A DNA stretch of 16,646 nucleotides. Origin: Lachnospiraceae bacterium (lineage in GTDB: Bacteria; Bacillota; Clostridia; Lachnospirales; Lachnospiraceae). Below are positions 1-7,727 of this stretch, piece after piece. A model generated the notes under the pieces. It did no database searches, was not told where the DNA came from, and was given only the letters and a program-made list of their open reading frames with translations. The DNA is taken from assembly GCA_900770345.1 (NCBI GenBank), contig CAAGKF010000075.1:1-16646 (forward strand). Direction: 5' to 3'. A program made the translations under genes and the position numbers. Within the stretch, counting starts at the first letter, position 1. Every line of letters begins with the position of its first letter.

Positions 1-956
1 CCCGCCGCCAGCACCGTAAGACCGCCGATGATAACTCCGATCCGTTTTAATACCTTTAAAAATTCCTCAAACTCCCTTCCGTTCCAAAGATCCGTCAGTT
101 TCGTCAGAAAAGGACGGATAATGAAATTGGCTACCATATAAATAACAGAGGTAGGCATAAAAATCAAGTTAAAATAACCGGAGTCCGCATTATTCATACG
201 GGCATCAATGGCATACTTGGAGGATGAAAATACATAAAAGTCCAGGAAGGTGGAAAGGAACAGAAAAGCCGTGCTGCCTGTCAGCTTCCGGAATGTCTTT
301 TCCCCTTTTTTCCACTCTACTCCCGGCAAAACCCGTATCACTTCCAAATTCAGCAAAAATACACCTGCCGCCTGGGCTGCCACTGCTCCCACACAGGCTG
401 CGGCCAGATTTTTTGAAGCCGCCAGAATAACGTAAAATACCGCTACCGACAAAATGGTACGAAAGAAATTGGATTTTCCTGTCAGGTACAGACTTCCCTG
501 CCGCTGGAATTCCGATTCATACACATCTGCGTAACCGTCTATTACCTTGTATATGACAAGAAGCATCAGTATCATGCATTTATCTGCCCGGTAATCACCG
601 ATTCCCTGATAATATGCCCCATGACGCAGGGCCAGAAACAGAAAGCCTGCCGCCAGAGCTGCCGCAGAGGTAATGTTCCTGTGACTTAAGTAATCGCCGA
701 AGGTATATTCTCCCTTTCCGTCCGTGATCTGGAAAGGCCGGATGCCGAAATAGGCAACGATAAACATCTGCTGGCCAAGCGTGGAAAAACCGAAGGAAAA
801 AATTCCTCCCTGCTCATCTCCCACCGTACGTATGACCAGAAAAGACAGAACCATACTGGCAAGCGCGTACACAAAGCTCCCCGCTATATTCCAGATCACG
901 TTCTGCCTGTCCTTATTTTGACCTCTGTATAGTAAATGCTGCGTTAATTTTGTCAT
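1..956 (-). CDS. Oligosaccharide flippase (Wzx/MATE-like), C-terminus cut off by window edge
   Basis: The reading frame starts with ATG at 956-954, preceded by AGGAAA, and stays open for 318 codons to the left edge, so the 3' end is missing. The translation is a multi-pass membrane protein: a short basic N-terminus (MTKLTQHLLYRGQNKDRQN) leads into hydrophobic helices with charged loops. It resembles the polysaccharide-transporter (PST/Wzx-like) branch of the MOP superfamily, which flips lipid-linked oligosaccharides across the cytoplasmic membrane. It is the last visible gene of the left glycan operon, 52 bp after a DPM-like GT2. A second, full-length flippase lies at 11517-12959, so the locus has two, perhaps for two different glycans. 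The flippase role is inferred from topology and context; no catalytic motif exists to confirm it. Confidence 0.72.
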   Translation of the reverse strand, partial: MTKLTQHLLYRGQNKDRQNVIWNIAGSFVYALASMVLSFLVIRTVGDEQGGIFSFGFSTLGQQMFIVAYFGIRPFQITDGKGEYTFGDYLSHRNITSAAALAAGFLFLALRHGAYYQGIGDYRADKCMILMLLVIYKVIDGYADVYESEFQRQGSLYLTGKSNFFRTILSVAVFYVILAASKNLAAACVGAVAAQAAGVFLLNLEVIRVLPGVEWKKGEKTFRKLTGSTAFLFLSTFLDFYVFSSSKYAIDARMNNADSGYFNLIFMPTSVIYMVANFIIRPFLTKLTDLWNGREFEEFLKVLKRIGVIIGGLTVLAA

Positions 957-1008
957 TTTCCTGCTTTCTTTTTCTTCATACTCCCGAAAGTTCTGTCATC
1001 TTCCGGCC

Positions 1009-1695
1009 TCAAGACTTTCTGAAATTCTGAATAATAAGGATGGACAGCAGCATGCGGAGCATGTAATGCATGGCTGTAAAGGGCTTTAAATAGCTTTCGC
1101 CGGCCGTCCTCTCATCGATGGTCACCTGGACCTCCGCCACCTTCGCACCCTGCCTGATCAGAAAGGAAACCGTATCCGGCTCCGGCCCGTAATTTAAGTT
1201 CAGCGCAAATTCCTCGATCATTTTCCTGCTGAACAGACGCATTCCGGAAGTAGGGTCAGTAATCCTGGCTCCCGTGGTCAGAAAAATAGCTGCCGCTATA
1301 AGGCGGCTTCCGATCATACGCATGGACCAGTCCTTTTTCTCCCTGACAAAGCGGGAGCCGATGACAATATCGTAGCCCTCATCCATCTTCTTTTTCATAT
1401 CTGCGATATATTCCGGTCTGTGCTGACCGTCGCCGTCAAACTGAATGGCGTAGGCATAGCCTTTCTGATAGGCGTATTTCATCCCTGCCTGGAAGCATCC
1501 GGCCAGACCCAGATTCACCGGCAGATCCAGAAGCTCATAGCCGCGTTCCCGGCAGATCCGCGCCGTACTGTCACGGGAGCCGTCATTGACTACAATATAG
1601 TCCAGCTCCGGAAAATCCTTCCGGATATGCTCCACCACCCGCTCAATATTTTTCTCCTCATTGTAAGCCGGAATCACCAGCAGTACCTTATTCAT
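1009..1695 (-). CDS. Family 2 glycosyltransferase, DPM1-like (polyprenyl-phosphate glycosyltransferase type)
   Basis: This 228-residue GT-A fold enzyme has the N-terminal nucleotide-binding strand VIPAYNEEKNI (8-18), VNDGSRDST (36-44), the metal-binding DGDGQ (87-91), GSRF (113-116) and DPTSGMR (147-152). These are hallmarks of the dolichyl/undecaprenyl-phosphate sugar transferase subgroup of GT2. Such enzymes usually transfer a sugar from a nucleotide donor to a polyprenyl phosphate or growing glycan on the inner membrane face. There is no pair of C-terminal membrane helices, only a modest hydrophobic stretch near 206-222, so it is probably peripheral. The start has GAGGAT seven bases upstream, and that site overlaps the TGA of the preceding ATP-grasp gene, which suggests translational coupling. 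Donor and acceptor cannot be read from the sequence. Confidence 0.88.
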   Translation of the reverse strand: MNKVLLVIPAYNEEKNIERVVEHIRKDFPELDYIVVNDGSRDSTARICRERGYELLDLPVNLGLAGCFQAGMKYAYQKGYAYAIQFDGDGQHRPEYIADMKKKMDEGYDIVIGSRFVREKKDWSMRMIGSRLIAAAIFLTTGARITDPTSGMRLFSRKMIEEFALNLNYGPEPDTVSFLIRQGAKVAEVQVTIDERTAGESYLKPFTAMHYMLRMLLSILIIQNFRKS

Positions 1696-1704
1696 AGCGT
1701 ATCC

Positions 1705-2802
1705 TCAAATCCTGTCCTTATTCATGTTCTGCTGCCACACCAGCATACGGATATCCTTCTGTGCCCGCACTCCCGGCTTTGCTCTCAGAAGCTCATCCGG
1801 CACTTCCCTGCCCAGAGCCCACAGTACCAGCGCCAGAGGCAGATCCACACCTGCCGCGTGACTGAAGGGATACCCGCCTCCGAAACGGGCATTCAGTTCC
1901 AGTACATAGTATTTTCCGCCGGCTTCAAACACATCCGCATCCAGATTGCCCCTGTGACGGATCAAACCGGAGAGCTTTTGTCCCAGGCGCGCCAGCTCCT
2001 CATTTTCCACTGTCTCCGCCCCGTCTGTCTCACCGGAGCGCATGGCATCCTTTCTCTTGACAGAAACCGCCCGGAATCTGCCCTCCAGATCATTGATGAT
2101 ATCCAGGCCGTACTCCTGTCCCTTTAACATTTCCTGGATCAGCACACAGCGGTCACTGTCCTGCAGAGACTCATATTTCAAATAAGAATTCCGGATCCCT
2201 CTGCGGCTTTTCTGCACCAGGATCCGCAGCTCCTCTTCATTATCCGCCGTAAAAATGGACAGAGAGCCCATTCCCCACCGCGGTTTTACCACAAGCGGCC
2301 AGCCTGCTGTTCTTCCGAAAGCTTCTCCTCCTGCGGCCTTGTCATCTGCGGCGCCGGCATCCGCCGTCCTGCCATCTGCCGCCTGCGCTGCTTCTCTCTC
2401 ATCCAGCCAGGTAGCCGGCATATTGATCCCTGCCTCCGAAAGGACACGGAAAGTCTCCCATTTGTCATTGCAGATATCCGCCTCCGGCTTGTCCGCCGTC
2501 ACCACAATGGTGCCTGAAGCGGCAAATTCTTCTCTGTGCGCAGCCAACACCGGGATATCAATGTCAAAAAGAGGGATCAGCAGCCCGATCTTTTCTCTGC
2601 GGCAGTATTCCAGAAGAAAGGGAATATAATTTTTATCATAGATAAGCGGAGTCACAACCGTTTTATCCGCATAGGCAAAGGCAGGGCTTATCTGGCTGTT
2701 GGCCGCGTGGACCAGGCCGCCGCAGTCCGCCTTCCTCAGAGCCTCCTTAAAATAGGAGACCAGATAGCTGCGCCTTCCCGCACTTGTAAGCAGTACATTC
2801 AT
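1705..2802 (-). CDS. ATP-grasp ligase-like protein of the glycan locus
   Basis: This is a 365-residue ATP-grasp enzyme. Seen in the sequence: an N-terminal preATP-grasp Rossmann segment (MNVLLTSAGRRSYLV), the lysine-containing strand PLVVKPRWGMGS (169-180), IQEMLKGQEYGLDI (222-235), GNLDADVF (285-292) and the metal-binding LELNARFGGGYPFSH (301-315). The family joins a carboxylate, activated as acyl phosphate, to an amine, thiol or other nucleophile. The gene directly follows a sugar aminotransferase, so an amino acid or similar acid may be attached to an amino sugar (inference). I chose ATG 2802 over an upstream in-frame ATG at 2871 because AGGAGG lies nine bases before it and the longer form would overlap the upstream gene. 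Residues 136-167 are an Ala/Gly/Asp-rich low-complexity insertion just before the ATP-binding lysine strand. Confidence 0.85.
   Translation of the reverse strand: MNVLLTSAGRRSYLVSYFKEALRKADCGGLVHAANSQISPAFAYADKTVVTPLIYDKNYIPFLLEYCRREKIGLLIPLFDIDIPVLAAHREEFAASGTIVVTADKPEADICNDKWETFRVLSEAGINMPATWLDEREAAQAADGRTADAGAADDKAAGGEAFGRTAGWPLVVKPRWGMGSLSIFTADNEEELRILVQKSRRGIRNSYLKYESLQDSDRCVLIQEMLKGQEYGLDIINDLEGRFRAVSVKRKDAMRSGETDGAETVENEELARLGQKLSGLIRHRGNLDADVFEAGGKYYVLELNARFGGGYPFSHAAGVDLPLALVLWALGREVPDELLRAKPGVRAQKDIRMLVWQQNMNKDRI
2302..2397 (-). other. Low-complexity Ala/Gly-rich insertion in the ATP-grasp protein
   Basis: Codons 136-167 of the ATP-grasp protein form an Ala/Gly/Asp/Lys-rich stretch (for example AADGRTADAGAADDKAAGGE) between the preATP-grasp part and the ATP-binding lysine strand. 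No family motif falls in it. It is probably a flexible linker that grew by slippage of GCN-rich codons. Confidence 0.6.
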
Positions 2803-2803
2803 T

Positions 2804-2833
2804 CTGCGTTTCCTCCTGCTGCGTTTTCTCCTA
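2804..2833 (-). repeat. Imperfect 15-bp tandem duplication carrying the ribosome binding site
   Basis: On the plus strand tgcgtttcctcctgc is followed at once by tgcgttttctcctac, with two mismatches, and then by tgca. Read on the minus strand, both copies carry a GGAG Shine-Dalgarno core in front of the ATP-grasp gene. The copy nearer the gene (AGGAGG) is at the right distance from ATG 2802; the other (AGGAG) overlaps the end of the aminotransferase gene. Confidence 0.6.
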
Positions 2834-3949
2834 CTGCATTCCCGCAATAATCCGGCAGATCCGGTCCACATTTTCCTGACTCAGATCCGCATAGCAGGGC
2901 AGAGTCAGCACCCGGTCAGCAATATAAGACGCCACCGGTGTGTCCTTGGAGGAAAATCTTCCTTCATAGCACTGGAAATCGTTGATCAGGGGATAAAAAT
3001 ATTTTCTGGGATAAATATTTTCCGCTGCCAGTCCGTCATATACCTGATTTCTGTCTTTGGAAAAGCCGTCAAAGACCACAGGGAAATAGGCATAATTGGG
3101 TTTCAGTCCGTCTTTATAGGAGGGCAGCTTAAGCCCCGGTACTCCGGTCAGGTTTTCCAGATAGCGCTCCACAACCTTCCTGCGTTTTTCGATCTCCTCA
3201 TCCAGATGCTTCAGATTGCAAATTCCCATAGCCGCCTGAAATTCATTCATCTTGGCATTTCCGCCCACCCAGACCACATGATCCTGGTCCACAATGCCGA
3301 AATTCTTCAGACAGTTCAGCCGGTGTTCCATCCAGTCTTCCTGAAAGGAAACAGCGCCGCCCTCGATTGTATTGTACACCTTGGTGGCGTGGAAGCTGAA
3401 AATGCTGGCGTCACCGAATTCCGCCAGACTTTTTCCCATATAACGCTCCCCGAAGGTATGAGCAGCATCGTAGATCACCTTCAGTCCGTACTTTCGGGCA
3501 ATCTCCTCTATGCGCTCCGTATCACAGACATTTCCGTAAACATGAACAGGAATGATGGCCGAGGTCTTATCTGTGATCAGGGATTCGATCTTTTCCGCAT
3601 CTATGGTATAATCCTCCGGATTGATATCGCAGAACACCGGCGTCAGCCCATTGCGCACAATGGCGTGGGTAGTGGAGGCAAAGCTGAAGGGTGTTGTGAT
3701 CACCTCGCCCTTCAGATCCAGAGCCTGTATGGCCATTTCCAGAGCCATGTGGCCGTTGGAAAACAACACCAGATTCCGGATCCCCATGTATTCCTTCATT
3801 TCACGCTCCAGGCGCTGATGGAATTCTCCCATATTGGTCAGCCAGGCGCTGTCCCAGATGGGCTTTATCATTTCAATATATTCCTCATAGGAGGGAAGAG
3901 AAGACCTGGTAACCAGTATCTTTTCCTCCTTTTCACCATGTTTTTCCAT
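2831..3949 (-). CDS. DegT/DnrJ/EryC1-family PLP-dependent sugar aminotransferase
   Basis: This 372-residue fold-type I PLP enzyme is of full length for the family. Visible motifs: SNGHMAL (64-70, cofactor phosphate region), TTPFSFASTTHAI (85-97), IYDAAHTFG (159-167, with Asp161 expected to contact the pyridine nitrogen) and FHATKVYNTIEGGA (186-199, with Lys190 as the Schiff-base lysine). The HATK...EGGA form is typical of enzymes that aminate 4-keto- or 3-keto-6-deoxy nucleotide sugars with glutamate as donor. No 4,6-dehydratase or thymidylyltransferase is in the window, so the keto-sugar must come from elsewhere. It lies 15 bp after a GT2 and 28 bp before the ATP-grasp gene. The start has AGGAA upstream. 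A second strong site, AAGGAGG, lies inside codons 7-9 and is probably a by-product of Lys/Glu codons. The exact sugar is unknown. Confidence 0.9.
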   Translation of the reverse strand: MEKHGEKEEKILVTRSSLPSYEEYIEMIKPIWDSAWLTNMGEFHQRLEREMKEYMGIRNLVLFSNGHMALEMAIQALDLKGEVITTPFSFASTTHAIVRNGLTPVFCDINPEDYTIDAEKIESLITDKTSAIIPVHVYGNVCDTERIEEIARKYGLKVIYDAAHTFGERYMGKSLAEFGDASIFSFHATKVYNTIEGGAVSFQEDWMEHRLNCLKNFGIVDQDHVVWVGGNAKMNEFQAAMGICNLKHLDEEIEKRRKVVERYLENLTGVPGLKLPSYKDGLKPNYAYFPVVFDGFSKDRNQVYDGLAAENIYPRKYFYPLINDFQCYEGRFSSKDTPVASYIADRVLTLPCYADLSQENVDRICRIIAGMQ

Positions 3950-3964
3950 ATTATTTCCTTTCCC

Positions 3965-4861
3965 TCACCATTTCATGCGGCAGACCACCGTCAGAAACCA
4001 CACCTCTGCCAGAACCAGCCCCAAAAAAATCCGGGCACAGACCATCTGACCAGGCGTTCCGTGAAGATACTCTTTATAATAATACAGCTTGCTCCTGTGC
4101 AGGAGGCGCTGTTTATCCACGATCCTTGAAACCGATTTGTCGATGCTGACAGAATGGGCATGAACATAGGAGCAGTCCGTCACCAGAACCGTTCTGAGCC
4201 CTTTCTCTCTGCACTTGCAGCCCAGCACCTTCTCTTCATAATATAAAAAAATATGTTTGTCAAACAGATTTTTCGTCTCCTGAGGCGTCAGACGCCCCAG
4301 ATGCAGCATGAAAAAGGAGCCTGGAACCGCGTCCACCAGACGGCAGTTCTCATCTCCCCCCTGTTTCAAAAGATAAGGCGGCGTATTCAACATTCCCTTA
4401 AACAGCCTTCTGGAAACAAGTCCCGTGTCCAGAAGATCCATCCACAGCGGAAGCAGCTTCCAGTAGGAAAACAGTCTCTCTCCTTCCGGACTCATCACTC
4501 TGGCCGACGCGATCACCGCCCGTTCCGTCTTATCCAGAGCCTCCTTCACCCGCAGGATGCATTCCTCCGTCACATGGATATCCGGATTAGCTACGATCAC
4601 ATACTCCGCCTCCAGCTCCTCCACGCAGTAATCGATTCCTGCCTGATTCCCCGCACCGTAACCGCCGTTTTTCTCCGTCCGCAGCACAAAGACGCGCTCT
4701 TTATCACTCAGCGCCTGCAGCATCTCCCAGGAACCATCGGAGGAATGGTTGTCCACTACCACAATGGCGTCCAGGCATCTGTAATTCCTGATCTCCTTCA
4801 CCAGACTTTTCACTGTAGGGGCATCGTTATAATTTAAAATGACACAGCAAATGTTTCTCAT
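3965..4861 (-). CDS. Family 2 glycosyltransferase, rhamnosyltransferase (WbbL)-like
   Basis: This 298-residue GT2 enzyme has the start VILNYNDAPTV (7-17), the nucleotide-contacting VDNHSSDGS (36-44), NGGYGAGNQAG (65-75, typical of the WbbL/rhamnosyltransferase subgroup) and ANPDI (91-95) in place of a strict DxD. The last 26 residues are hydrophobic and probably anchor it in the membrane. ATG 4861 is preferred over in-frame ATG 4975: GGGAG precedes it, the conserved fold starts there, and ATG 4861 overlaps the TGA of the upstream GT8 gene (ATGA), a classic translational coupling arrangement. It probably adds a deoxyhexose or hexose to the repeat unit made by this operon. The donor specificity is inferred only from subgroup resemblance. 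Confidence 0.88.
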   Translation of the reverse strand: MRNICCVILNYNDAPTVKSLVKEIRNYRCLDAIVVVDNHSSDGSWEMLQALSDKERVFVLRTEKNGGYGAGNQAGIDYCVEELEAEYVIVANPDIHVTEECILRVKEALDKTERAVIASARVMSPEGERLFSYWKLLPLWMDLLDTGLVSRRLFKGMLNTPPYLLKQGGDENCRLVDAVPGSFFMLHLGRLTPQETKNLFDKHIFLYYEEKVLGCKCREKGLRTVLVTDCSYVHAHSVSIDKSVSRIVDKQRLLHRSKLYYYKEYLHGTPGQMVCARIFLGLVLAEVWFLTVVCRMKW

Positions 4862-5871
4862 ACAGCTCCCTTTCGCTTTCTGCTGCGGCTGTCGATCAGC
4901 TTCATTCCCAGCCGGCTGCTGACCCATTTCCGGAAGGACGGACATACATAAGAAACATGGTTGAATACCCACCACATCTGCATGTACAGCACTTTTCCCT
5001 TCTGTTTGGGCGTTCCCTTCCAGGGAGTTTTGCTCAGATAATATTCATACAGTCTTCGGAAATGATTGTGATTTCCCGCGATCCAGGGCCGCTCATCCCC
5101 CAGATAATGAATGATCACAGGCGACCGTCCCGCCTCCCGAAAAGCCTTTTCTCCCACCTCATCATAGGCCCGGCACATTCCCAGAAGCGTACGGTAACGG
5201 AAATACCGGTAATTGGTAAAATAATTGTACTTGGGAGACAGCGTCAGAATCCGTCCCCGAAGCGCGCCGTTGATGGTATCCTGATCGCAGGCGAAAAGCC
5301 GTCCGGCGTGACTTCCGTAATAATCAAGGAGCTGCTCCAGCACCCTTTCCCTGCGCCATTTTCCAAGGTCCATCAGCAGTACGCCGGAATTGTAATAGGC
5401 TTCATCCGGCCCCATATCCATCGCTTCCTTCATGGCACTGTAGACCGTGGGCTCCATCACCATACCCACAAGCTTTCCTTTCAGCTGTGTGCTGTAAAGA
5501 GATCCGATGCTGCCGCAGACAATAGTATCACAGTCCAGATACAGAGCCTTTTCCACAGACTTCGGAAGTACCTCCGGGGCAAAGAGCCGCCCCATGGCGC
5601 TGATGTCAAATCCCCTTGTATCAATCTCGTAAGGGAAACGCTCCCTCAGATCTCCCAGCTCCACGACGCAGAGATTTCTGGAAAACTTCTGTGCCACTGT
5701 CCTCAGGCGCTCCTGACACCCCCGGCTCATACCCACAGACAATATATAAATATCCAGCCGCGGAATACTGCGGTTATTCTCCAGCAAGGAGTAAAGGGAT
5801 GCGGCAAGATGACCGGCATATCCGTCATTGGATGCATATATAATATTTACGTTTTCTCTGCTCCGATCCAT
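4858..5871 (-). CDS. Family 8 glycosyltransferase (GT8)
   Basis: This is a 337-residue retaining GT8 enzyme. Seen in the sequence: IIYASNDGYAGHLAAS (10-25), the metal/donor-binding YLDCDTIV (111-118, DxD at 113-115), YYNSGVLLMDLGKW (159-172), CDQDTING (195-202) and the C-terminal HYLGDERPW (255-263). All are family hallmarks in the expected order. GT8 members in bacterial surface-glycan loci usually move glucose or galactose from UDP-sugars. It is the first gene of the left operon, transcribed away from the L,D-transpeptidase gene, with a recognisable promoter 54-82 bases upstream. The ribosome binding site (AGGTG) is weaker than those of its neighbours. Its stop overlaps the start of the next GT2. 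Confidence 0.92.
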   Translation of the reverse strand: MDRSRENVNIIYASNDGYAGHLAASLYSLLENNRSIPRLDIYILSVGMSRGCQERLRTVAQKFSRNLCVVELGDLRERFPYEIDTRGFDISAMGRLFAPEVLPKSVEKALYLDCDTIVCGSIGSLYSTQLKGKLVGMVMEPTVYSAMKEAMDMGPDEAYYNSGVLLMDLGKWRRERVLEQLLDYYGSHAGRLFACDQDTINGALRGRILTLSPKYNYFTNYRYFRYRTLLGMCRAYDEVGEKAFREAGRSPVIIHYLGDERPWIAGNHNHFRRLYEYYLSKTPWKGTPKQKGKVLYMQMWWVFNHVSYVCPSFRKWVSSRLGMKLIDSRSRKRKGAV

Positions 5872-5924
5872 TATGACACCTGTTTCTTACATTCTTTGGT
5901 CTTTCTAACGTCATTTTGCTTACA

Positions 5925-5953
5925 ATTTTACAATATGGTTCGTAAAAAGTAAA
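5925..5953 (-). promoter_or_regulatory. Probable sigma-A promoter of the left glycan operon
   Basis: Reading the minus strand, TTTACT (5953-5948) is followed after 17 bases by TAAAAT (5930-5925). This matches four of six and five of six consensus positions. Transcription would begin near 5918 and give a leader of about 47 bases before the GT8 start. I see no convincing promoter for the divergent L,D-transpeptidase gene in the same gap. Confidence 0.5.
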
Positions 5954-6018
5954 TCACATCTGGCATTTTTCCCGCAAATATGGTAGATTAACTCATGTAT
6001 GGCATCTATATAAATTGC

Positions 6019-6024
6019 AGGAGG
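6019..6024 (+). promoter_or_regulatory. AGGAGG ribosome binding site that fixes the L,D-transpeptidase start
   Basis: A full AGGAGG lies nine bases before ATG 6034. This argues for that start over the in-frame ATG at 5995, which has no such site and would put 13 residues in front of an otherwise standard signal peptide. Confidence 0.8.
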
Positions 6025-6033
6025 ATCTTACCA

Positions 6034-7590
6034 ATGTATAAATTCATAAAACGCTCTGCAGCAGTACTCCTGGCCGCGGCATTTATGTGCGGACAATCCA
6101 TGACTGCTTTTGCAGAACAGAATGATTCCAATTACGGACCGGCTTTTGCCAATCGGACACCGACAGTTTCCGCAGAAGCAGGGGTAGCTCCCGGACAGGA
6201 CGCTTCTCAGCCGGACGTACAGATCCAGACAGAAACCCAGACACCGGCGGAAGGCCAGACAGAAACAACGGCTCAGGCAGAGACGACAGCTCAGACAGAA
6301 GCAACGGCTCAGACAGAAACGACAGCTCAGACAGGCACAGAAAATCTGACAGAAGCAGAGGCTGCCCAGGCTGCCGCGGAAGAAGCCGCTGCCGCAGAGG
6401 AAGCCGCTCTCCAGGCTGCCATCATCGCCAATACCCCTTATCTCCAGATCCAGGCGCTGCGCCCCGATATGGTCTGGACAGATCCGGTAATCGGCGATAC
6501 TCCCGTAGTCTCCGACCAGGGTATGCGTTCTCTGTGCATTTACTTAAATAACATTGTTGGAAACATTCTCTACCGAACCTACACCAGCGCACACGGCTGG
6601 GGTCAGTGGGTGATGAACGGCTCACATACCGAAGTGTGGGAGGACGGCTCTCTCATCGAAGCTTTCCAGCTGCGCTTTACCGGTTTTGTAGGCAATCGAT
6701 TTGACGTATATTACTGCTCCTCTTTGACAGACGGAACTCAGCTGGGCTGGGCAAAGAACAGCTCTACCTCCGGAACCATGGGAACCGGAAAATACATAAC
6801 CAGCCTGCGTATTTCCCTGTGGGGCAAGGACACCGAAGGTGCTTCTTATGATACCTCACACACTGTTGACGCTGCCGCTCCCGACGGAATCCAGCTGATC
6901 GACGGCTCCGTGGCCTACTCAAACGGAACCGGCTCCGCCTTTACTGGCTGGGGCTGGAATGACAGGGACCGTTACTACTTCGTAAACAATGCCCCTGTAA
7001 CCGGCTGGCAGTACATTGACGGCTACAAGTATTACTTCGATGAATCCGGCAGGCTGGTAACAGATCTTGAACCGCTGATCGGAGCCGAAGGCCCCTTCCT
7101 GATCCGCATCAATAAAGAGATGAACACCACTACCATCTACACAAAAGACGGCGACAACGGCTATATCATCCCCTTAAAGAGCTTTTTATGCTCCACCGGT
7201 GATGACACTCCGGAGGGCACCTTCAAGACACCGGAAAAATACCGCTGGAGACTGATGAACAGCGGCGTGCATGCCCAGTATGCAACACGTCTGGGATCCG
7301 GCTTAAGCTTTCTGCTTCACTCTATTATTTATGATACGGCAGATGTGAACACCCTGCATCCTGAAACCTACAACTTCCTGGGCGTCGTCCGTTCCGCAGG
7401 CTGCATCCGCTATCTGTCCGGAGATGCCAAGTGGATCTTTGATCACTGCCCGCTGGGAACTACCGTGGAGGTTTATAATTCTTCTATCCCCGGTCCTTAC
7501 GACCGTCCTGCTATCGAGCAGCCGATCTCCATGGACCAGACCTGGGATCCTTCCGATCCGGTGGCTGCGGCACAGCATTCCGGTCAGTAA
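6034..7590 (+). CDS. Secreted L,D-transpeptidase (YkuD) with wall-binding repeats
   Basis: A 518-residue exported enzyme. Domain order: signal peptide (1-27, basic start, hydrophobic core, AFA|E cleavage site); Thr/Glu/Ala/Gln-rich linker (about 55-130) with hexapeptide repeats; two stretches like ChW repeats (about 177-215 with HGWGQWVMNG, and 222-263 with LGWAKN...SGTMG); a choline/glucan-binding-like repeat pair (about 303-345, TGWGW...YYF...TGWQYIDGYKYYFDESG); and a YkuD catalytic domain (about 353-481). The active site is visible as LLHS (His429) and RSAGCIR (Cys457, Arg459). The family cross-links peptidoglycan 3-3 or attaches proteins to it, outside the membrane. The repeats suggest anchoring to wall polymers. 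It stands alone on the plus strand between glycan genes and ends in a strong terminator. The substrate is inferred from the family. Confidence 0.93.
   Translation: MYKFIKRSAAVLLAAAFMCGQSMTAFAEQNDSNYGPAFANRTPTVSAEAGVAPGQDASQPDVQIQTETQTPAEGQTETTAQAETTAQTEATAQTETTAQTGTENLTEAEAAQAAAEEAAAAEEAALQAAIIANTPYLQIQALRPDMVWTDPVIGDTPVVSDQGMRSLCIYLNNIVGNILYRTYTSAHGWGQWVMNGSHTEVWEDGSLIEAFQLRFTGFVGNRFDVYYCSSLTDGTQLGWAKNSSTSGTMGTGKYITSLRISLWGKDTEGASYDTSHTVDAAAPDGIQLIDGSVAYSNGTGSAFTGWGWNDRDRYYFVNNAPVTGWQYIDGYKYYFDESGRLVTDLEPLIGAEGPFLIRINKEMNTTTIYTKDGDNGYIIPLKSFLCSTGDDTPEGTFKTPEKYRWRLMNSGVHAQYATRLGSGLSFLLHSIIYDTADVNTLHPETYNFLGVVRSAGCIRYLSGDAKWIFDHCPLGTTVEVYNSSIPGPYDRPAIEQPISMDQTWDPSDPVAAAQHSGQ
6256..6336 (+). 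repeat. 18-bp tandem repeat in the L,D-transpeptidase linker
   Basis: About four and a half imperfect 18-bp units encode QTETTA, QAETTA, QTEATA, QTETTA and QTG. The copies differ mostly at synonymous or Thr/Ala positions. The linker probably spans part of the wall and may vary in copy number between strains. Confidence 0.8.
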
Positions 7591-7626
7591 AGGCAATGTG
7601 ACAGCTGCATAAATACGTCTGAAAAC

Positions 7627-7673
7627 AAAAAGAGAAGAGTTCCGGTAACTGTTCCGGAATGTCTTCTCTTTTT
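7627..7673. terminator. Strong bidirectional rho-independent terminator
   Basis: AAAAAGAGAAGA (7627-7638) and TCTTCTCTTTTT (7662-7673) are perfect 12-bp complements. The inner GTTCCGG/CCGGAAT pairs (one G-U) lengthen the stem past a one-base bulge. A-tract and T-tract ends allow termination on both strands. It sits between the convergent L,D-transpeptidase and Nramp-like genes. Confidence 0.85.
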
Positions 7674-7727
7674 CATACTCGTTTTCGTTATGCGTCCCGC
7701 ATTATTTTCTTCAGTGCAGTTATAAAT

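Noticed and set aside
224..430. Small plus-strand frames near the left edge
   Set aside because: They lie opposite the continuous minus-strand flippase frame (1-956), which is read without interruption, and their products look random.
1420..2127. Long plus-strand open frame opposite the GT2 and ATP-grasp genes
   Set aside because: It is antisense to two genes with clear motifs, its translation has no recognisable domain, and it spans their junction. The same applies to plus-strand frames at 3206-4129, 4957-5952, 11829-12905, 12928-14109, 14448-15149 and 15547-16446.
4862..4975. N-terminal extension of the GT2 to ATG 4975
   Set aside because: It would overlap the GT8 gene by over 100 bases, lacks the conserved fold, and ATG 4861 has both a ribosome binding site and an ATGA overlap.
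6256..6336. CRISPR-like tandem repeat
   Set aside because: The 18-bp units are contiguous without spacers and are read in frame as a Thr/Glu/Ala/Gln linker of a secreted protein.
7674..7727. Attachment site or direct repeat marking the left edge of the AT-rich module
   Set aside because: I looked for a matching sequence near 11456-11516 and found only short T- and C-rich similarity of no significance.
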